Positions 48,589-57,233 of a stretch of 64,000 nucleotides of DNA are shown here, in pieces; positions within the stretch are counted from its first letter, which is position 1; each line of letters opens with the position of its first letter. The DNA comes from Sphingobium sp. 15-1 (GTDB taxonomy: Bacteria > Pseudomonadota > Alphaproteobacteria > Sphingomonadales > Sphingomonadaceae), in the NCBI RefSeq assembly GCF_013375535.1, contig NZ_JABXJG010000001.1, positions 3,018,001 to 3,082,000 on the forward strand. Direction: 5' to 3'. A program made the translations under genes and the position numbers. The notes under the pieces were generated by a model. It saw nothing but the letters and a program-made list of their open reading frames with translations, was not told where the DNA came from and ran no database searches.

Positions 48589-49020
48589 ATGGCGATAGGG
48601 AGGCTTTGGGCGGCGCTGGCGCTTCTGGTTGCAGCCGCCCCCGTCCTCGCGGCCAAAGTGCCCATCGCGCAGCCCGAAGGGTTGTGGCTCAGCCCGCACA
48701 ATAATGTCGCCGTGCGCACCGGGCCCTGCGGCGACCGGCTGTGCGGCTGGATCGTCTGGGCCGACCGGGAGGCGCAGGCCGACGCCCGCGACGGCGGCAC
48801 CCCCCGGCTGGTCGGCACCGAATTGCTGGAGGATTATCGCGCCGAGGGCAAAGGGCAATGGCGCGGCACCGTCTTCGTCCCCGATCTGGGCCGCCGCTTC
48901 AGCTCGCAGATCAGCCAGCTTTCGCCGGGCCAGTTGCGGGTCAAGGGCTGCATATTGGGCGGTCTGATCTGCAAGTCGCAGCTCTGGACCCGGATCGAGC
49001 GGTTGCCGGGGCAGTCATGA
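48589..49020 (+). CDS. Exported DUF2147 protein
   Basis: A 143-residue secreted protein with a signal peptide (AIGRLWAALALLVAAAPVLA). The mature part is a DUF2147 lipocalin-like barrel: EGLWLSPHNNVAVRTGPCGDRLCGWIVWADREAQADARDGG, LLEDYRAEGKGQWRGTVFVPDLGRRFSSQIS, VKGCILGGLICKSQLWTR. Two Cys pairs (GPCGDRLCG and GCILGGLIC) are conserved in the family and probably form disulfides. The function of DUF2147 is not established. It overlaps the AcvB-like start by 4 nt, placing it inside the aminoacyl-phospholipid operon. Confidence 0.85.
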   Translation: MAIGRLWAALALLVAAAPVLAAKVPIAQPEGLWLSPHNNVAVRTGPCGDRLCGWIVWADREAQADARDGGTPRLVGTELLEDYRAEGKGQWRGTVFVPDLGRRFSSQISQLSPGQLRVKGCILGGLICKSQLWTRIERLPGQS

Positions 49021-50438
49021 TCGATTTTCGCCGCGCCCGTCTCTGGTTGATACCCGGCTTGCTGGCGGGGGCGGGCTTGCTGCTGTCGACCGTCAACGTA
49101 ATGAACCCGGCGCGGGCGGCGGCCGATCCTGTGCCCGGCGCGACGGGACCGATCGCGGAAAGCCGCTACAGCCTGCCGCCCATGGGGCCAATCGCGGTCT
49201 ACCGGCCCGCGGGCGTGCCGAACGGAGTGGTGCTGGCGCTCTCAGACAGCAATGGCTGGGACGATGACAGCGCCGACACCGCCCGCGCTTTGGCGGCGCG
49301 GGGCGCGCTGGTCGCGGGCATCTCCACCCCCTCCTTTCTGACGGCGTTGCAGGCTTCGCACCGCTGCATCAACCCCAATTACGGCATCATCGCCCTGGCT
49401 CGCGATCTGCAACACCGGCTGGCGCTGCCCATGTACAGCAAGCCGATCCTGATCGGCCGGGGCGAAGGGGCGGCGCTGGCCTATGCGACGCTCGCCGCCG
49501 GACCCAATGGCGCGTACAAGGCGGTGTTCTCGCAGGACTTCACGCCGCTTCTGGATGGTGGCCGGTCCTGGTGCCGGTCGGGCAGCTTGAAGGTCGCCGC
49601 CATCGCCCGTCCCCATCATGGCTTCGCCTTCGCCCCCAGCCGCCGACTCCCTTCGCCCTGGATCGCGCTGGCCGAAGCCCCACGCCCCGCATTGCAGCGC
49701 TTCGTCGCCCGCACCGGCAGCGGCAGGCTGGTAACCGTCGCGAGGGGAGAGGGGGAGGTCGCGCTGCTCTCCCAGATCCGGCCTTTCCTCGCCGCGCCAC
49801 CCGCCGATGCCGCGCTGCCCACGGGATTGCCGCTGAACATCGTCACCGACGCCACCGCGCCGCGCACCGACATGATGGCGGTCATCTATTCGGGCGACGG
49901 CGGCTGGGTCGGGCTGGACAAGGATGTGGCGGGGCAACTGGCCCATGCGGGCATCCCCGTCGTCGGCGTGGACAGCCTGTCCTATTTCTGGAGCCAGCGC
50001 ACGCCCCACGGCGCCGCCCTCGACCTCAGCGCCATCATCCGCGGCTATTCGCGCCATTGGCGGCGGCCCCGCGTCCTGCTAGTCGGCTACAGCTTCGGCG
50101 CGGATGTGCTGCCCTATATCGTCGGCGGCCTGCCCGCGCCCCAGCGCGCGCAGGTGCAGCGCCTCTCGCTGCTGGGCCTCAGCCCCAGCGCGGATTTCCA
50201 GTTTCACATGAGTAGCTGGCTGAACATGGATTCAAACCGCCAATATCCGACCATTCCCGCCATAGCGCGGCTGCGCGGCCTGCCCATGCTCTGCGTGCGC
50301 GGAACGCTGGAGAATGACAGCGCCTGCCCCTCCATCCCCCAAGGATTGGCGCAGATGGTGGTCGTGCCCGGCGGCCATCATTTCGACCGCAACGCCCCGC
50401 TGCTGGTGACTCATATGCTCAAGGGGCTGACGATATGA
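49017..50438 (+). CDS. acvB: AcvB-like periplasmic lysyl-PG hydrolase
   Basis: A 473-residue protein with an N-terminal signal anchor (RARLWLIPGLLAGAGLLLST) and two alpha/beta hydrolase-like halves. The second half is VirJ-like: MMAVIYSGDGGWVGLDKDVAGQLAHAGIPVVGVDSLSYFWSQRTPHGAALDLSAIIRGY, nucleophile Ser in LLVGYSFGADVLPY, and VVPGGHHFD with the catalytic His. In Agrobacterium, AcvB hydrolyses lysyl-phosphatidylglycerol made by the MprF homologue LpiA, and the genes are paired, as here. It overlaps the DUF2147 and MprF genes by 4 nt each. Confidence 0.85.
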   Translation: MIDFRRARLWLIPGLLAGAGLLLSTVNVMNPARAAADPVPGATGPIAESRYSLPPMGPIAVYRPAGVPNGVVLALSDSNGWDDDSADTARALAARGALVAGISTPSFLTALQASHRCINPNYGIIALARDLQHRLALPMYSKPILIGRGEGAALAYATLAAGPNGAYKAVFSQDFTPLLDGGRSWCRSGSLKVAAIARPHHGFAFAPSRRLPSPWIALAEAPRPALQRFVARTGSGRLVTVARGEGEVALLSQIRPFLAAPPADAALPTGLPLNIVTDATAPRTDMMAVIYSGDGGWVGLDKDVAGQLAHAGIPVVGVDSLSYFWSQRTPHGAALDLSAIIRGYSRHWRRPRVLLVGYSFGADVLPYIVGGLPAPQRAQVQRLSLLGLSPSADFQFHMSSWLNMDSNRQYPTIPAIARLRGLPMLCVRGTLENDSACPSIPQGLAQMVVVPGGHHFDRNAPLLVTHMLKGLTI

Positions 50439-53092
50439 TCCTGGTCGAACGGATCAAGGCCTGGAAAGCGCCGCTGACGGTCGCCGTCACGCTGGTGGTG
50501 GCGGCGCTGGGGCTTGTGGCGCTGCACGGCCTGCTGGCGGAGGTGCGGCTGAAGGACATCCGCCATGCCGTGCACCTGATCGCGGGCTGGCGGCTGGCCG
50601 GGGCGCTGGCGTTGACGGCGGCGAGCTATATTGCGCTCACCTTCTACGACTATGTCGCGCTGCGGATCGTCGGGCGGCCCTTGCCGTGGCGGACGGCGGC
50701 ACTCGCCTCCTTTTGCAGCTACACGCTCAGCCATAATCTGGGCCTGTCGCTGCTGACCGGCGGGTCGGCGCGCTACCGCATCTACACCGCTGCGGGCCTT
50801 GAGGGCGGCGACATTGCGCGCATCATCGCCTCGGCGGGCCTGTCCTTCTGGGGCGGGGTGTTCGTGCTGGCGGGCGCGCTGATGCTGGTCCATCCGGCCA
50901 CCATCGGCATCATGGGATGGACCATCGGCATGCCGTTGCAAAGGCTGGCGGGCGGGGCGATCCTGATCATGACGATGGCGGCGCTGTTCGTCCTTGGCCC
51001 CGGCCGCGCGCCGCGCCTGTTCGGGTGGAGGCTGGCGTTGCCGACCAGGACGCAGGCGGCCGCCCAGATCGGCGTCGCCAGCATCGACCTCGCCGCCGCC
51101 AGCGCCGCGCTGTTCATCCTGGTGCCGGGCATCGCCCCGGCGCTCTATCCCACGCTGTTCCTGGCCTATGCGCTGGCGATCATCATCACTTTGGTCAGCC
51201 ATGTGCCCGGCGGCCTCGGCATATTCGAGGCGGTGATCCTCGCCGCCCTGCCCGATGTGGACAGGCCAAGCCTGCTGGCGGCGCTGATCGCCTATCGCCT
51301 GATCTATTATCTGATCCCCTTGCTGCTGGGCGTCATCGCCATCGCCCTGCATGAAGGCAATAGCTGGCGCCATCCCGTCAGCCGGGTGCTGGATGGGGCA
51401 CAGGCGGCGGCGTCCGGCATGGCGCCGGTCATGCTGTCGCTGCTGGTGGCAGTGGGCGGCGTGATCCTGCTGATTTCCGGCGCCTTGCCCGCGATCCAGC
51501 ACCGCATGCACATCGTCACCGACTGGCTGCCGCTGACCTTCGTGGAGGCATCCCATTTCGCCGCGAGCATCATCGGCACGCTGCTGATCCTGCTGGCATC
51601 GGGCCTCTACCGCAGGCTCGACGCCGCCTTCTGGATGACCCGAGCGCTGTTGCTGGCGGGCGCGCTCTTCTCGCTGATCAAGGGGCTGGACTATGAGGAA
51701 GCGAGCGCGCTGCTCCTCATCGCCGCGCTGCTGCAATGGACGCGGGGCGCCTTCTACCGCCGCACCAGCTTCACCGCCGAAGCGCTGACCCCCGCCTGGA
51801 TCGCGACGCTGGCGGTGGCGGTCGGCCTGTCGATCTGGATCGGCTTCTTCGCCTATAAGCATGTCGATTATCAGAACGACATATGGTGGCATTTCGGCCC
51901 GCACGCCAACGCCGCCCGCTTCCTGCGCGCAGGCCTCGCGAGCGCGGTGCTGGCGGTCGGCGCCGCCTTCTGGCGCATGTTCCGCCCCGCGACCGCGCCC
52001 CGGCATGTCGACCGCCCCTCCACCGCCATCAGTGCCGACGCTTTGGCGCTGGCCGAGCGGACTGACGCCTTCCTCGCGACCACCGGCGACAAGCTGTTCC
52101 TGACCTCCGACACTGGCCGGGCCTTCGTCATGTATCAGGTGCAGGGGCATAGCTGGATCGTCATGGGCGACCCCGTCGGAGACCGGGCGGAATGGCCCGA
52201 TCTGCTCTGGCAATTGCGCGAGATGGCGGATGCCGAACAGGGCCGCCTGCTGCTCTATCAATTGAGCCTCGACGCCCTGCCGCTGGCGATCGACCTGGGC
52301 TTCGCCATCGTCAAATATGGCGAGGAAGCCCGCGTCGACCTGCATCATTTCACGCTGGAGGGGCCGGACGCCAAGCCGCTGCGCTATGCCGAACGCCGCG
52401 CCATGCGCGAAGGAGCCATCTTCGAGATCGTGCCCGCGCCCGCCGTCCCGCCGCTGCTGGAGGAACTGGAGGCGATTTCCGACGAATGGCTCGCGGCCAA
52501 GGGCCATGGCGAAAAGGCGTTCAGCGTCGGCCGCTTCGACCCGGCCTATATCGCGGCCTGCGACTGCGCCCTCGTCCGGCAGGAGGGGCGCATCGTCGCC
52601 TTCGCCAATATCTGGGCGACCGCCAATCGCCGCGAATTGTCGGTCGACCTGATGCGCCATGCGTCGCAAATGCCCTATGGCGCGATGGACTTCCTGTTCA
52701 TCCGCCTGATGCAATGGGGGCGCGAACAGGGTTATGACTGGTTCACCCTGGGCCTTGCCCCGCTTTCGGGCATAGAGGCGCGGCGTCTGTCGCCCTTCTG
52801 GGCCAAGGCGGGCGCCTTCTTCTTCCGCCATGGCGAGAGCTTCTACGGTTTCGAGGGGCTGCGCGCCTATAAGGACAAATATGCCCCCCGCTGGGAGCCG
52901 CGCTTCATCGCCGGGCCGCGCGGCATCTCCCTGTCCCGCGGGATGATCGACCTGCAAAAGCTGGTCGGCGGCGGACCAGGAAGCGCGGCGACACGGACAA
53001 GGCGGCGCAGGCCGGTTGCGTCGCCTGCGGTGGGATTGAACGATGGGGAAGTCGCGTTATCGGAGCCTCTGGCGTCGATGAGCGTAGGTTGA
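50435..53092 (+). CDS. mprF: Bifunctional lysyl-PG synthase/flippase MprF
   Basis: An 885-residue protein. The N-terminal half (residues 1-510) has about 14 membrane segments, including the LPG flippase signature SYTLSHNLGLSLLTGGSARYRIYTAAGL and HVPGGLGIFEAVILAAL. The cytosolic C-terminal half (about 550-850) is the DUF2156 GNAT-like transferase: TTGDKLFLTSDTGRAFVMYQVQGHSWIVMGDPVGD, HHFTLEGPDAKPLRYAERRAMREG, MPYGAMDFLFIRLMQWGREQGYDWFTLGLAPLSG, and FRHGESFYGFEGLRAYKDKYAPRWEPRF. It transfers lysine (or another amino acid) from tRNA to phosphatidylglycerol and exposes it outside, giving resistance to cationic peptides. Coupled to acvB by a 4-nt overlap. Confidence 0.93.
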   Translation: MILVERIKAWKAPLTVAVTLVVAALGLVALHGLLAEVRLKDIRHAVHLIAGWRLAGALALTAASYIALTFYDYVALRIVGRPLPWRTAALASFCSYTLSHNLGLSLLTGGSARYRIYTAAGLEGGDIARIIASAGLSFWGGVFVLAGALMLVHPATIGIMGWTIGMPLQRLAGGAILIMTMAALFVLGPGRAPRLFGWRLALPTRTQAAAQIGVASIDLAAASAALFILVPGIAPALYPTLFLAYALAIIITLVSHVPGGLGIFEAVILAALPDVDRPSLLAALIAYRLIYYLIPLLLGVIAIALHEGNSWRHPVSRVLDGAQAAASGMAPVMLSLLVAVGGVILLISGALPAIQHRMHIVTDWLPLTFVEASHFAASIIGTLLILLASGLYRRLDAAFWMTRALLLAGALFSLIKGLDYEEASALLLIAALLQWTRGAFYRRTSFTAEALTPAWIATLAVAVGLSIWIGFFAYKHVDYQNDIWWHFGPHANAARFLRAGLASAVLAVGAAFWRMFRPATAPRHVDRPSTAISADALALAERTDAFLATTGDKLFLTSDTGRAFVMYQVQGHSWIVMGDPVGDRAEWPDLLWQLREMADAEQGRLLLYQLSLDALPLAIDLGFAIVKYGEEARVDLHHFTLEGPDAKPLRYAERRAMREGAIFEIVPAPAVPPLLEELEAISDEWLAAKGHGEKAFSVGRFDPAYIAACDCALVRQEGRIVAFANIWATANRRELSVDLMRHASQMPYGAMDFLFIRLMQWGREQGYDWFTLGLAPLSGIEARRLSPFWAKAGAFFFRHGESFYGFEGLRAYKDKYAPRWEPRFIAGPRGISLSRGMIDLQKLVGGGPGSAATRTRRRRPVASPAVGLNDGEVALSEPLASMSVG

Positions 53093-53222
53093 GATTTTCG
53101 GTGGAGCGAGCCGGAAGTGAGCGACGTCAAAAGGTGGTTTTCAGAATGTCAGCTTTCAGACGCGAGGCGTTGTCACACGGCCTACACTTGGCGTAGTTGG
53201 TGACGGGCGCACAGGGGGATTG

Positions 53223-54194
53223 ATGGCGAACGAACCAGAAATCGACTATAATCGCATAAACGAAGTTTTGATGCCTTTCGCCACAGAGGCACATACGCGC
53301 GCGGAAAACGGCATGCGCTTCGTTCACTACACCAGTGCCCAATCGGCTTTCGACATACTCAAGTCGCAGTGCATATGGATGCGCAATGCTACCTGTATGA
53401 ACGACTATAACGAGATGCGGCATGGATTGCACTGCTTAGTCGAGGCTTTCGGGACGGAAGCTGGGCAGGCATTTAATGCTGCGCTTGACCGCTGCTATCC
53501 TGACTTGGCCAAAGAACTCGATGCGAAGTTTACGGCAGTTGCCCCTAGTTTGCTTGAGCATACCTACATTGCATGCGTATCAGAGCATTCCGATGATGAA
53601 GAACTTTATGGGCGACTCTCAATGTGGCGCGCCTACGGGAGCAACACGGGTGTCGGGCTGGTATTCAACAACGGTCCATTCCTCCGTCCAAGCAATGCGC
53701 ACCTCGTATGGACCACACCCGTTGCTTATATTGATGCGCAGGGAGTTCGGGGACAGATTCAACAGATTGCCGAACAGATGGATTCCGAGCGCGCCCTGCT
53801 AACGCGACTGTCGCGCGAGAATCTACTCAACGCTGTCTTGCGGACGCTGATCTTCGCTGTGGTCAGTAGTAAGCATGAAGGGTTTAGGGAGGAACGCGAA
53901 TGGCGCGTTGTTCATTTGCCTACGATATGGGCGAGTAACTCTGATCGGTTGCCATTGGACCAAGTCTCGCTGGGCGGCGTGCCACAGCCAATCTTCAAAA
54001 TTCCGTTTATCGATTACCCCGATGAAGGCTTCTATGGTGCGACGATCCCTGACTTGATCAACCACATTATCGTGGGGCCAACCCAATATCCCGTCGCGAC
54101 CCGCACTGCCCTGGCGCAAATGTTAGGAAAGGCAGGCGTTGAGAACCCCCTTGACCGCGTTCGCTGTTCAGATGTGACCCTTCGGGTCCTGTGA
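53223..54194 (+). CDS. DUF2971-family accessory protein
   Basis: A 323-residue cytosolic protein with ATG at 53223 behind AGGGGG. Features of DUF2971: MRFVHYTSAQSAFDILKSQCIWMRNATCMNDYNEM near the N-terminus, LYGRLSMWRAYGSNTGVGLVFN in the middle, and KHEGFREEREWRVVH toward the C-terminus. These (YTS, NDxxE, MW-aYg--G-G--l-F, K---F--E-EwR) recur in DUF2971 and related abortive-infection-like proteins; I hold the link to phage defence only as a possibility. GC content is visibly lower than in mprF and rpoZ on either side, so it is probably a horizontally acquired single-gene insertion. Confidence 0.75.
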   Translation: MANEPEIDYNRINEVLMPFATEAHTRAENGMRFVHYTSAQSAFDILKSQCIWMRNATCMNDYNEMRHGLHCLVEAFGTEAGQAFNAALDRCYPDLAKELDAKFTAVAPSLLEHTYIACVSEHSDDEELYGRLSMWRAYGSNTGVGLVFNNGPFLRPSNAHLVWTTPVAYIDAQGVRGQIQQIAEQMDSERALLTRLSRENLLNAVLRTLIFAVVSSKHEGFREEREWRVVHLPTIWASNSDRLPLDQVSLGGVPQPIFKIPFIDYPDEGFYGATIPDLINHIIVGPTQYPVATRTALAQMLGKAGVENPLDRVRCSDVTLRVL

Positions 54195-54325
54195 TGCCAT
54201 TCATGTAATGCTTGCTCGGACCCGTCGAGGCCGCAGCAATGGCAGGTCGGAGGCAATCCGAACTGCGGTTGGGCGACAGGTATTGGTCGCTTGCAGCCAA
54301 GCCCAAAACCCCACCCCAAAAACGG

Positions 54326-54360
54326 TGAGGCCCGGTCCTGCTAGCGCAGGCCGAGCCTCA
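54326..54360 (-). terminator. rpoZ terminator
   Basis: TGAGGC (54326-54331) pairs with GCCTCA (54355-54360), enclosing an inner stem CCTGC/GCAGG. On the minus strand the hairpin is followed by CCGTTTTTGG, so it terminates rpoZ transcripts. It begins 26 nt past the rpoZ stop. Confidence 0.7.
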
Positions 54361-54386
54361 TTCCCTCTCCAAACTGGTGAACGGGA

Positions 54387-54731
54387 TCAGCCGTCGTAAT
54401 CGCCGCCGATATTCTGGTTGCGCGGCGGCGCGGCGGCGGTCAGGCGCAGGGCCTCCGCCGACTGGGCGATCGAACCGATTTCGTCCGGCGTATCGTCGTC
54501 ATCGATCTGCACCTTCTGCAGCGAAGCGACGAGCGAATCATGCAGATCGACCGGCAGGACGGTTTCCTCCGCGATCTCGCGCAGGGCGACGACGGGGTTT
54601 TTGTCGCGGTCGCGGTCCAGAGTCAGCTCTGCACCGCCTGAAATCTCGCGGGCGCGCTGCGCGGCAAGCAGGACGAGGTCAAAACGGTTGGTAACCTTGT
54701 CGACGCAATCTTCGACGGTAACGCGGGCCAA
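54387..54731 (-). CDS. rpoZ: RNA polymerase omega subunit, TTG start
   Basis: A 114-residue omega subunit: (M)[32 protein letters not shown], then [13 protein letters not shown], the family's conserved core. The start is a TTG at 54731, with AGGAG 7 nt upstream; no in-frame ATG precedes it at a sensible position, and the long open frame upstream is antisense to the phospholipase gene. The C-terminus is extended and acidic ([17 protein letters not shown]), then low complexity. Omega assists polymerase assembly and (p)ppGpp response. The rare start codon may keep expression low. Confidence 0.92.
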   Translation of the reverse strand: MARVTVEDCVDKVTNRFDLVLLAAQRAREISGGAELTLDRDRDKNPVVALREIAEETVLPVDLHDSLVASLQKVQIDDDDTPDEIGSIAQSAEALRLTAAAPPRNQNIGGDYDG

Positions 54732-54851
54732 ACGGGCGCTCCTGAACCAAGAGAAATCGTGAAAGGCGCGCCTAACAGCGCCCGCATCAAGAGTCAATGA
54801 AAAGCCCATAAAGTCGTGGCCAGCCGCCCCAAATGCGGGCATGAACGGAGC

Positions 54852-56054
54852 ATGGCAAGCATCGGGCAGGCAGAGCCGCGGCGTGGCGAGGAGCAGATCG
54901 GCCTGTCGTTGCACGCCAACCGCCTGCGCGTGATCGAGGCGGGACCGGCGCTGCGGCAGGCGCTGGTCGACCTGATCGACGGCGCGCATGAGAGCCTCAA
55001 GCTCTATTATTATATCTTCGCCGCGGACGGCAGCGGGCAGTTGATCCTCGACCGGCTGGTCGCGGCGCGGGCGCGGGGAGTGGCGGTCACGCTGATGGTC
55101 GACGCCTTCGGATCGGGGGCCACGCCGCTCGCCTTTTTCGATCCGCTGGTGGCGGCGGGCGGGCATTTCGGCCGCTTCGGCGCGCGCCGCTCGATGCGTT
55201 ATCTGATCCGCAACCATCAGAAACTGGCGATTGCGGACGACCGGCGGCTGCTGATGGGCGGCTTCAATGTCGAGGATGGCTATTTCGGGATTCCGGCGGA
55301 GGATTGCTGGCACGACATCGGGCTGCTGTTGGAAGGGCCGCAGGTGCAGGCGATGGCGAGCTGGTATGGCCAGCTCTGGCGCTGGGTTTCGACGCGCAAG
55401 CAGCGTTTCCGCACGCTGCGCCGCATGGTGCGCAACTGGCACAGCCCCCTCCACAGCGTTGCGGGCGAGCCGATGCGCTGGGTGATCGGCGGCCCGACCC
55501 GGCGGCTCAGCCCCTGGGCGCAACTGGTGAAGCATGATCTGGAGCGGGCGCGGCGGCTCGACATGGTGGCGGCCTATTTCTCGCCGGGCCGGGGGATGCT
55601 GAAACGTCTCGCTTATGCGGCGCGGTGGAAGGGATCGCGCCTGGTCCTGCCCTCCCGGTCTGATAATGGCGCGACCGTCGCGGCGGCGCGGCTGCTCTAT
55701 GGCCCCCTGCTCAAGCGCGGGGTGGAGATATGGGAATATCAGCCCTGCAAGCTGCATATGAAGCTGATCGTGGTGGACGACGCGGTCTACATCGGCTCGG
55801 CCAATTTCGACATGCGCAGCCTGTTCCTCAATCTTGAGATCATGTTGCGGGTGGAGGATGCGGGCTTTGCGCGGCAAATGCGCGCCTTCATCGACCGGCA
55901 TGTGGCGGAAAGCCGGCAGGTCACGCTGGCAACGCACCGCGCCCAGCGCAGTCTGCCGACCCTGATCAAGCAGTGGATCAGCTATTTCCTGGTCGGCGTG
56001 CTGGACTATACCGTGACCCGCCGCCTGAATTTCCGGGATCCGGACGCCGATTAA
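54852..56054 (+). CDS. Phospholipase D-family protein (cardiolipin synthase-like)
   Basis: A 400-residue protein from the first ATG at 54852 (a GTG at 54816 would add 12 residues). Two HKD motifs: [20 protein letters not shown] and [28 protein letters not shown], each with HxKx4D followed by G(G/S)xN, as in cardiolipin synthases. [38 protein letters not shown] is the N-terminal region of bacterial Cls. No N-terminal TM helices are present, resembling ClsB-type enzymes. It joins two phosphatidylglycerols or transfers phosphatidyl groups. It diverges from rpoZ. Confidence 0.87.
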   Translation: MASIGQAEPRRGEEQIGLSLHANRLRVIEAGPALRQALVDLIDGAHESLKLYYYIFAADGSGQLILDRLVAARARGVAVTLMVDAFGSGATPLAFFDPLVAAGGHFGRFGARRSMRYLIRNHQKLAIADDRRLLMGGFNVEDGYFGIPAEDCWHDIGLLLEGPQVQAMASWYGQLWRWVSTRKQRFRTLRRMVRNWHSPLHSVAGEPMRWVIGGPTRRLSPWAQLVKHDLERARRLDMVAAYFSPGRGMLKRLAYAARWKGSRLVLPSRSDNGATVAAARLLYGPLLKRGVEIWEYQPCKLHMKLIVVDDAVYIGSANFDMRSLFLNLEIMLRVEDAGFARQMRAFIDRHVAESRQVTLATHRAQRSLPTLIKQWISYFLVGVLDYTVTRRLNFRDPDAD

Positions 56055-56074
56055 TGAGGGAGAAAGGAGGCTGG

Positions 56075-56165
56075 TGGCGGAGCGGGAGGGATTCGAACCC
56101 TCGATACGCTTTTGACGTATACTCACTTTCCAGGCGAGCGCCTTCGACCACTCGGCCACCGCTCC
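56075..56165 (-). tRNA. tRNA-Ser (GGA anticodon)
   Basis: The minus strand folds into a class II tRNA: acceptor stem GGAGCGG/CCGCTCC, D-arm GCC...GGC, anticodon stem CTCGC/GTGAG with loop CTGGAAA (anticodon GGA, reading UCC/UCU), a long variable arm (TATACG...CGTATC) and T-arm GAGGG-TTCGAAT-CCCTC. The genomic sequence encodes the 3' CCA (56075-56077). Confidence 0.95.
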
Positions 56166-56256
56166 GCATTGCACTGGAGGCGGCTCCCTATCGTGCGTCG
56201 GCGCGCTAGGCAAGGGGATGCTTTACTTTCCTTTCTCTCCCATGCTTGATTGCGCC

Positions 56257-57144
56257 ATGTCGATCCGTTTCCTCGCTTTCCTGATCGCGCTTTTCCTGCC
56301 TGTTCCGGCCCTTGCCGCTCATCCGGCGACCCCCTCCGCCATCGTCGCGCAGGCGCCTGCCACCGCATGGCGGACCATCGCGCCCGACACGCTGCTGATC
56401 ATGACGCTGGAAGGGGGCAGGCGCGTGGTGATTCAACTCGCCCCGGATTTCGCGCCCGCCCATGCCGCCAATATCCGCGCGCTCGCCCGCGCCGGCTGGT
56501 GGGACGGCGAAAGCGTCTACCGGGTGCAGGACAATTATGTCGCCCAATGGGGCGATGTGACCGAGAAGAAAGCCCTTCCCGCCGGCATCGCCACGGACAT
56601 CAAGCCGGATTATGTCCGCCCGATCGCCGCACTCAAAACCGCCCCGGTGCCTTTGCCCTATCCCGACGCCTATGCTCCGCGCACGGGCTTTATCGACGGC
56701 TGGCCGGTGGCGATGGACGAGGCGTCGGCCTGGCTGCCCCATTGCTACGGCATGGTGGGCGTGGCGCGGAACCTGTCGCCCGATGCGGGGACGGGGGCTG
56801 AACTCTATGCCGTGATCGGCCAAGCCCCGCGCCAGCTCGACCGCAATATCGCCGTCGTCGGCCGGGTGATCCAGGGGATGAGCCTGCTCGCCAGCCTGCC
56901 GCGCGGATCGGGCGATCTGGGCTTCTACGCCGCAGGGGAAAGGCGCCTTCCCATCGTCTCCGTCCGTCTTGCCAGCGATCTGCCAGCCGCGCAGCAGCCG
57001 CATTATCAGGTCATGGACGTGACGTCGCAGAGCTTTGCCGACTACATCCGGCTGCGGGCGAACCGGAAGGATGATTTCTACGATCGTCCGGCGGGCGGGG
57101 TCGATCTCTGCAACGCGCCGGTGCCGGTACGGCAGGCGCCCTGA
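56257..57144 (+). CDS. Periplasmic cyclophilin-type peptidyl-prolyl isomerase
   Basis: A 295-residue protein started at 56257, where a signal peptide opens (MSIRFLAFLIALFLPVPALA). Cyclophilin features: DTLLIMTLEGGRRVVIQLAPDFAPAHAANIRALARAGWWDGESVYRVQDNYVAQWGD is the N-terminal strand/helix set, and GMVGVARNLSPDAGTGAELYAVIGQAPRQLDRNIAVVGRVIQGM carries the G---MA and the late loops. Active-site residues are altered compared with CypA: YRVQ replaces HRVI and AQWGD replaces MQGGD, a pattern found in a bacterial subgroup. It should act on exported proteins. A C-terminal extension of about 70 residues is of unknown use. Confidence 0.82.
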   Translation: MSIRFLAFLIALFLPVPALAAHPATPSAIVAQAPATAWRTIAPDTLLIMTLEGGRRVVIQLAPDFAPAHAANIRALARAGWWDGESVYRVQDNYVAQWGDVTEKKALPAGIATDIKPDYVRPIAALKTAPVPLPYPDAYAPRTGFIDGWPVAMDEASAWLPHCYGMVGVARNLSPDAGTGAELYAVIGQAPRQLDRNIAVVGRVIQGMSLLASLPRGSGDLGFYAAGERRLPIVSVRLASDLPAAQQPHYQVMDVTSQSFADYIRLRANRKDDFYDRPAGGVDLCNAPVPVRQAP

Positions 57145-57233
57145 GGCTTCGGCCGGTCAAAACGGGTAAAATGCCGGAACGATGATTATCTAAAGATTAT
57201 TACAGCCCCGCCGCCAAAATGGAGAGGATGGTC

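Noticed and set aside
50411-52957. An 848-codon open frame on the minus strand opposite mprF
   Set aside because: Its translation is a Gln/Arg/Asp/Gly-rich string without domains, as produced by antisense reading of GC-rich genes; mprF on the plus strand has full domain support.
56075-56165. tRNA-Ser as a prophage attachment site
   Set aside because: No integrase, phage gene or duplicated tRNA 3' end lies nearby; the prophage is 39 kb away.
54734-56213. Upstream extension of the rpoZ frame giving a 608-aa protein
   Set aside because: The extension is antisense to the phospholipase D gene and the tRNA; a TTG with ideal ribosome site marks the real rpoZ start.
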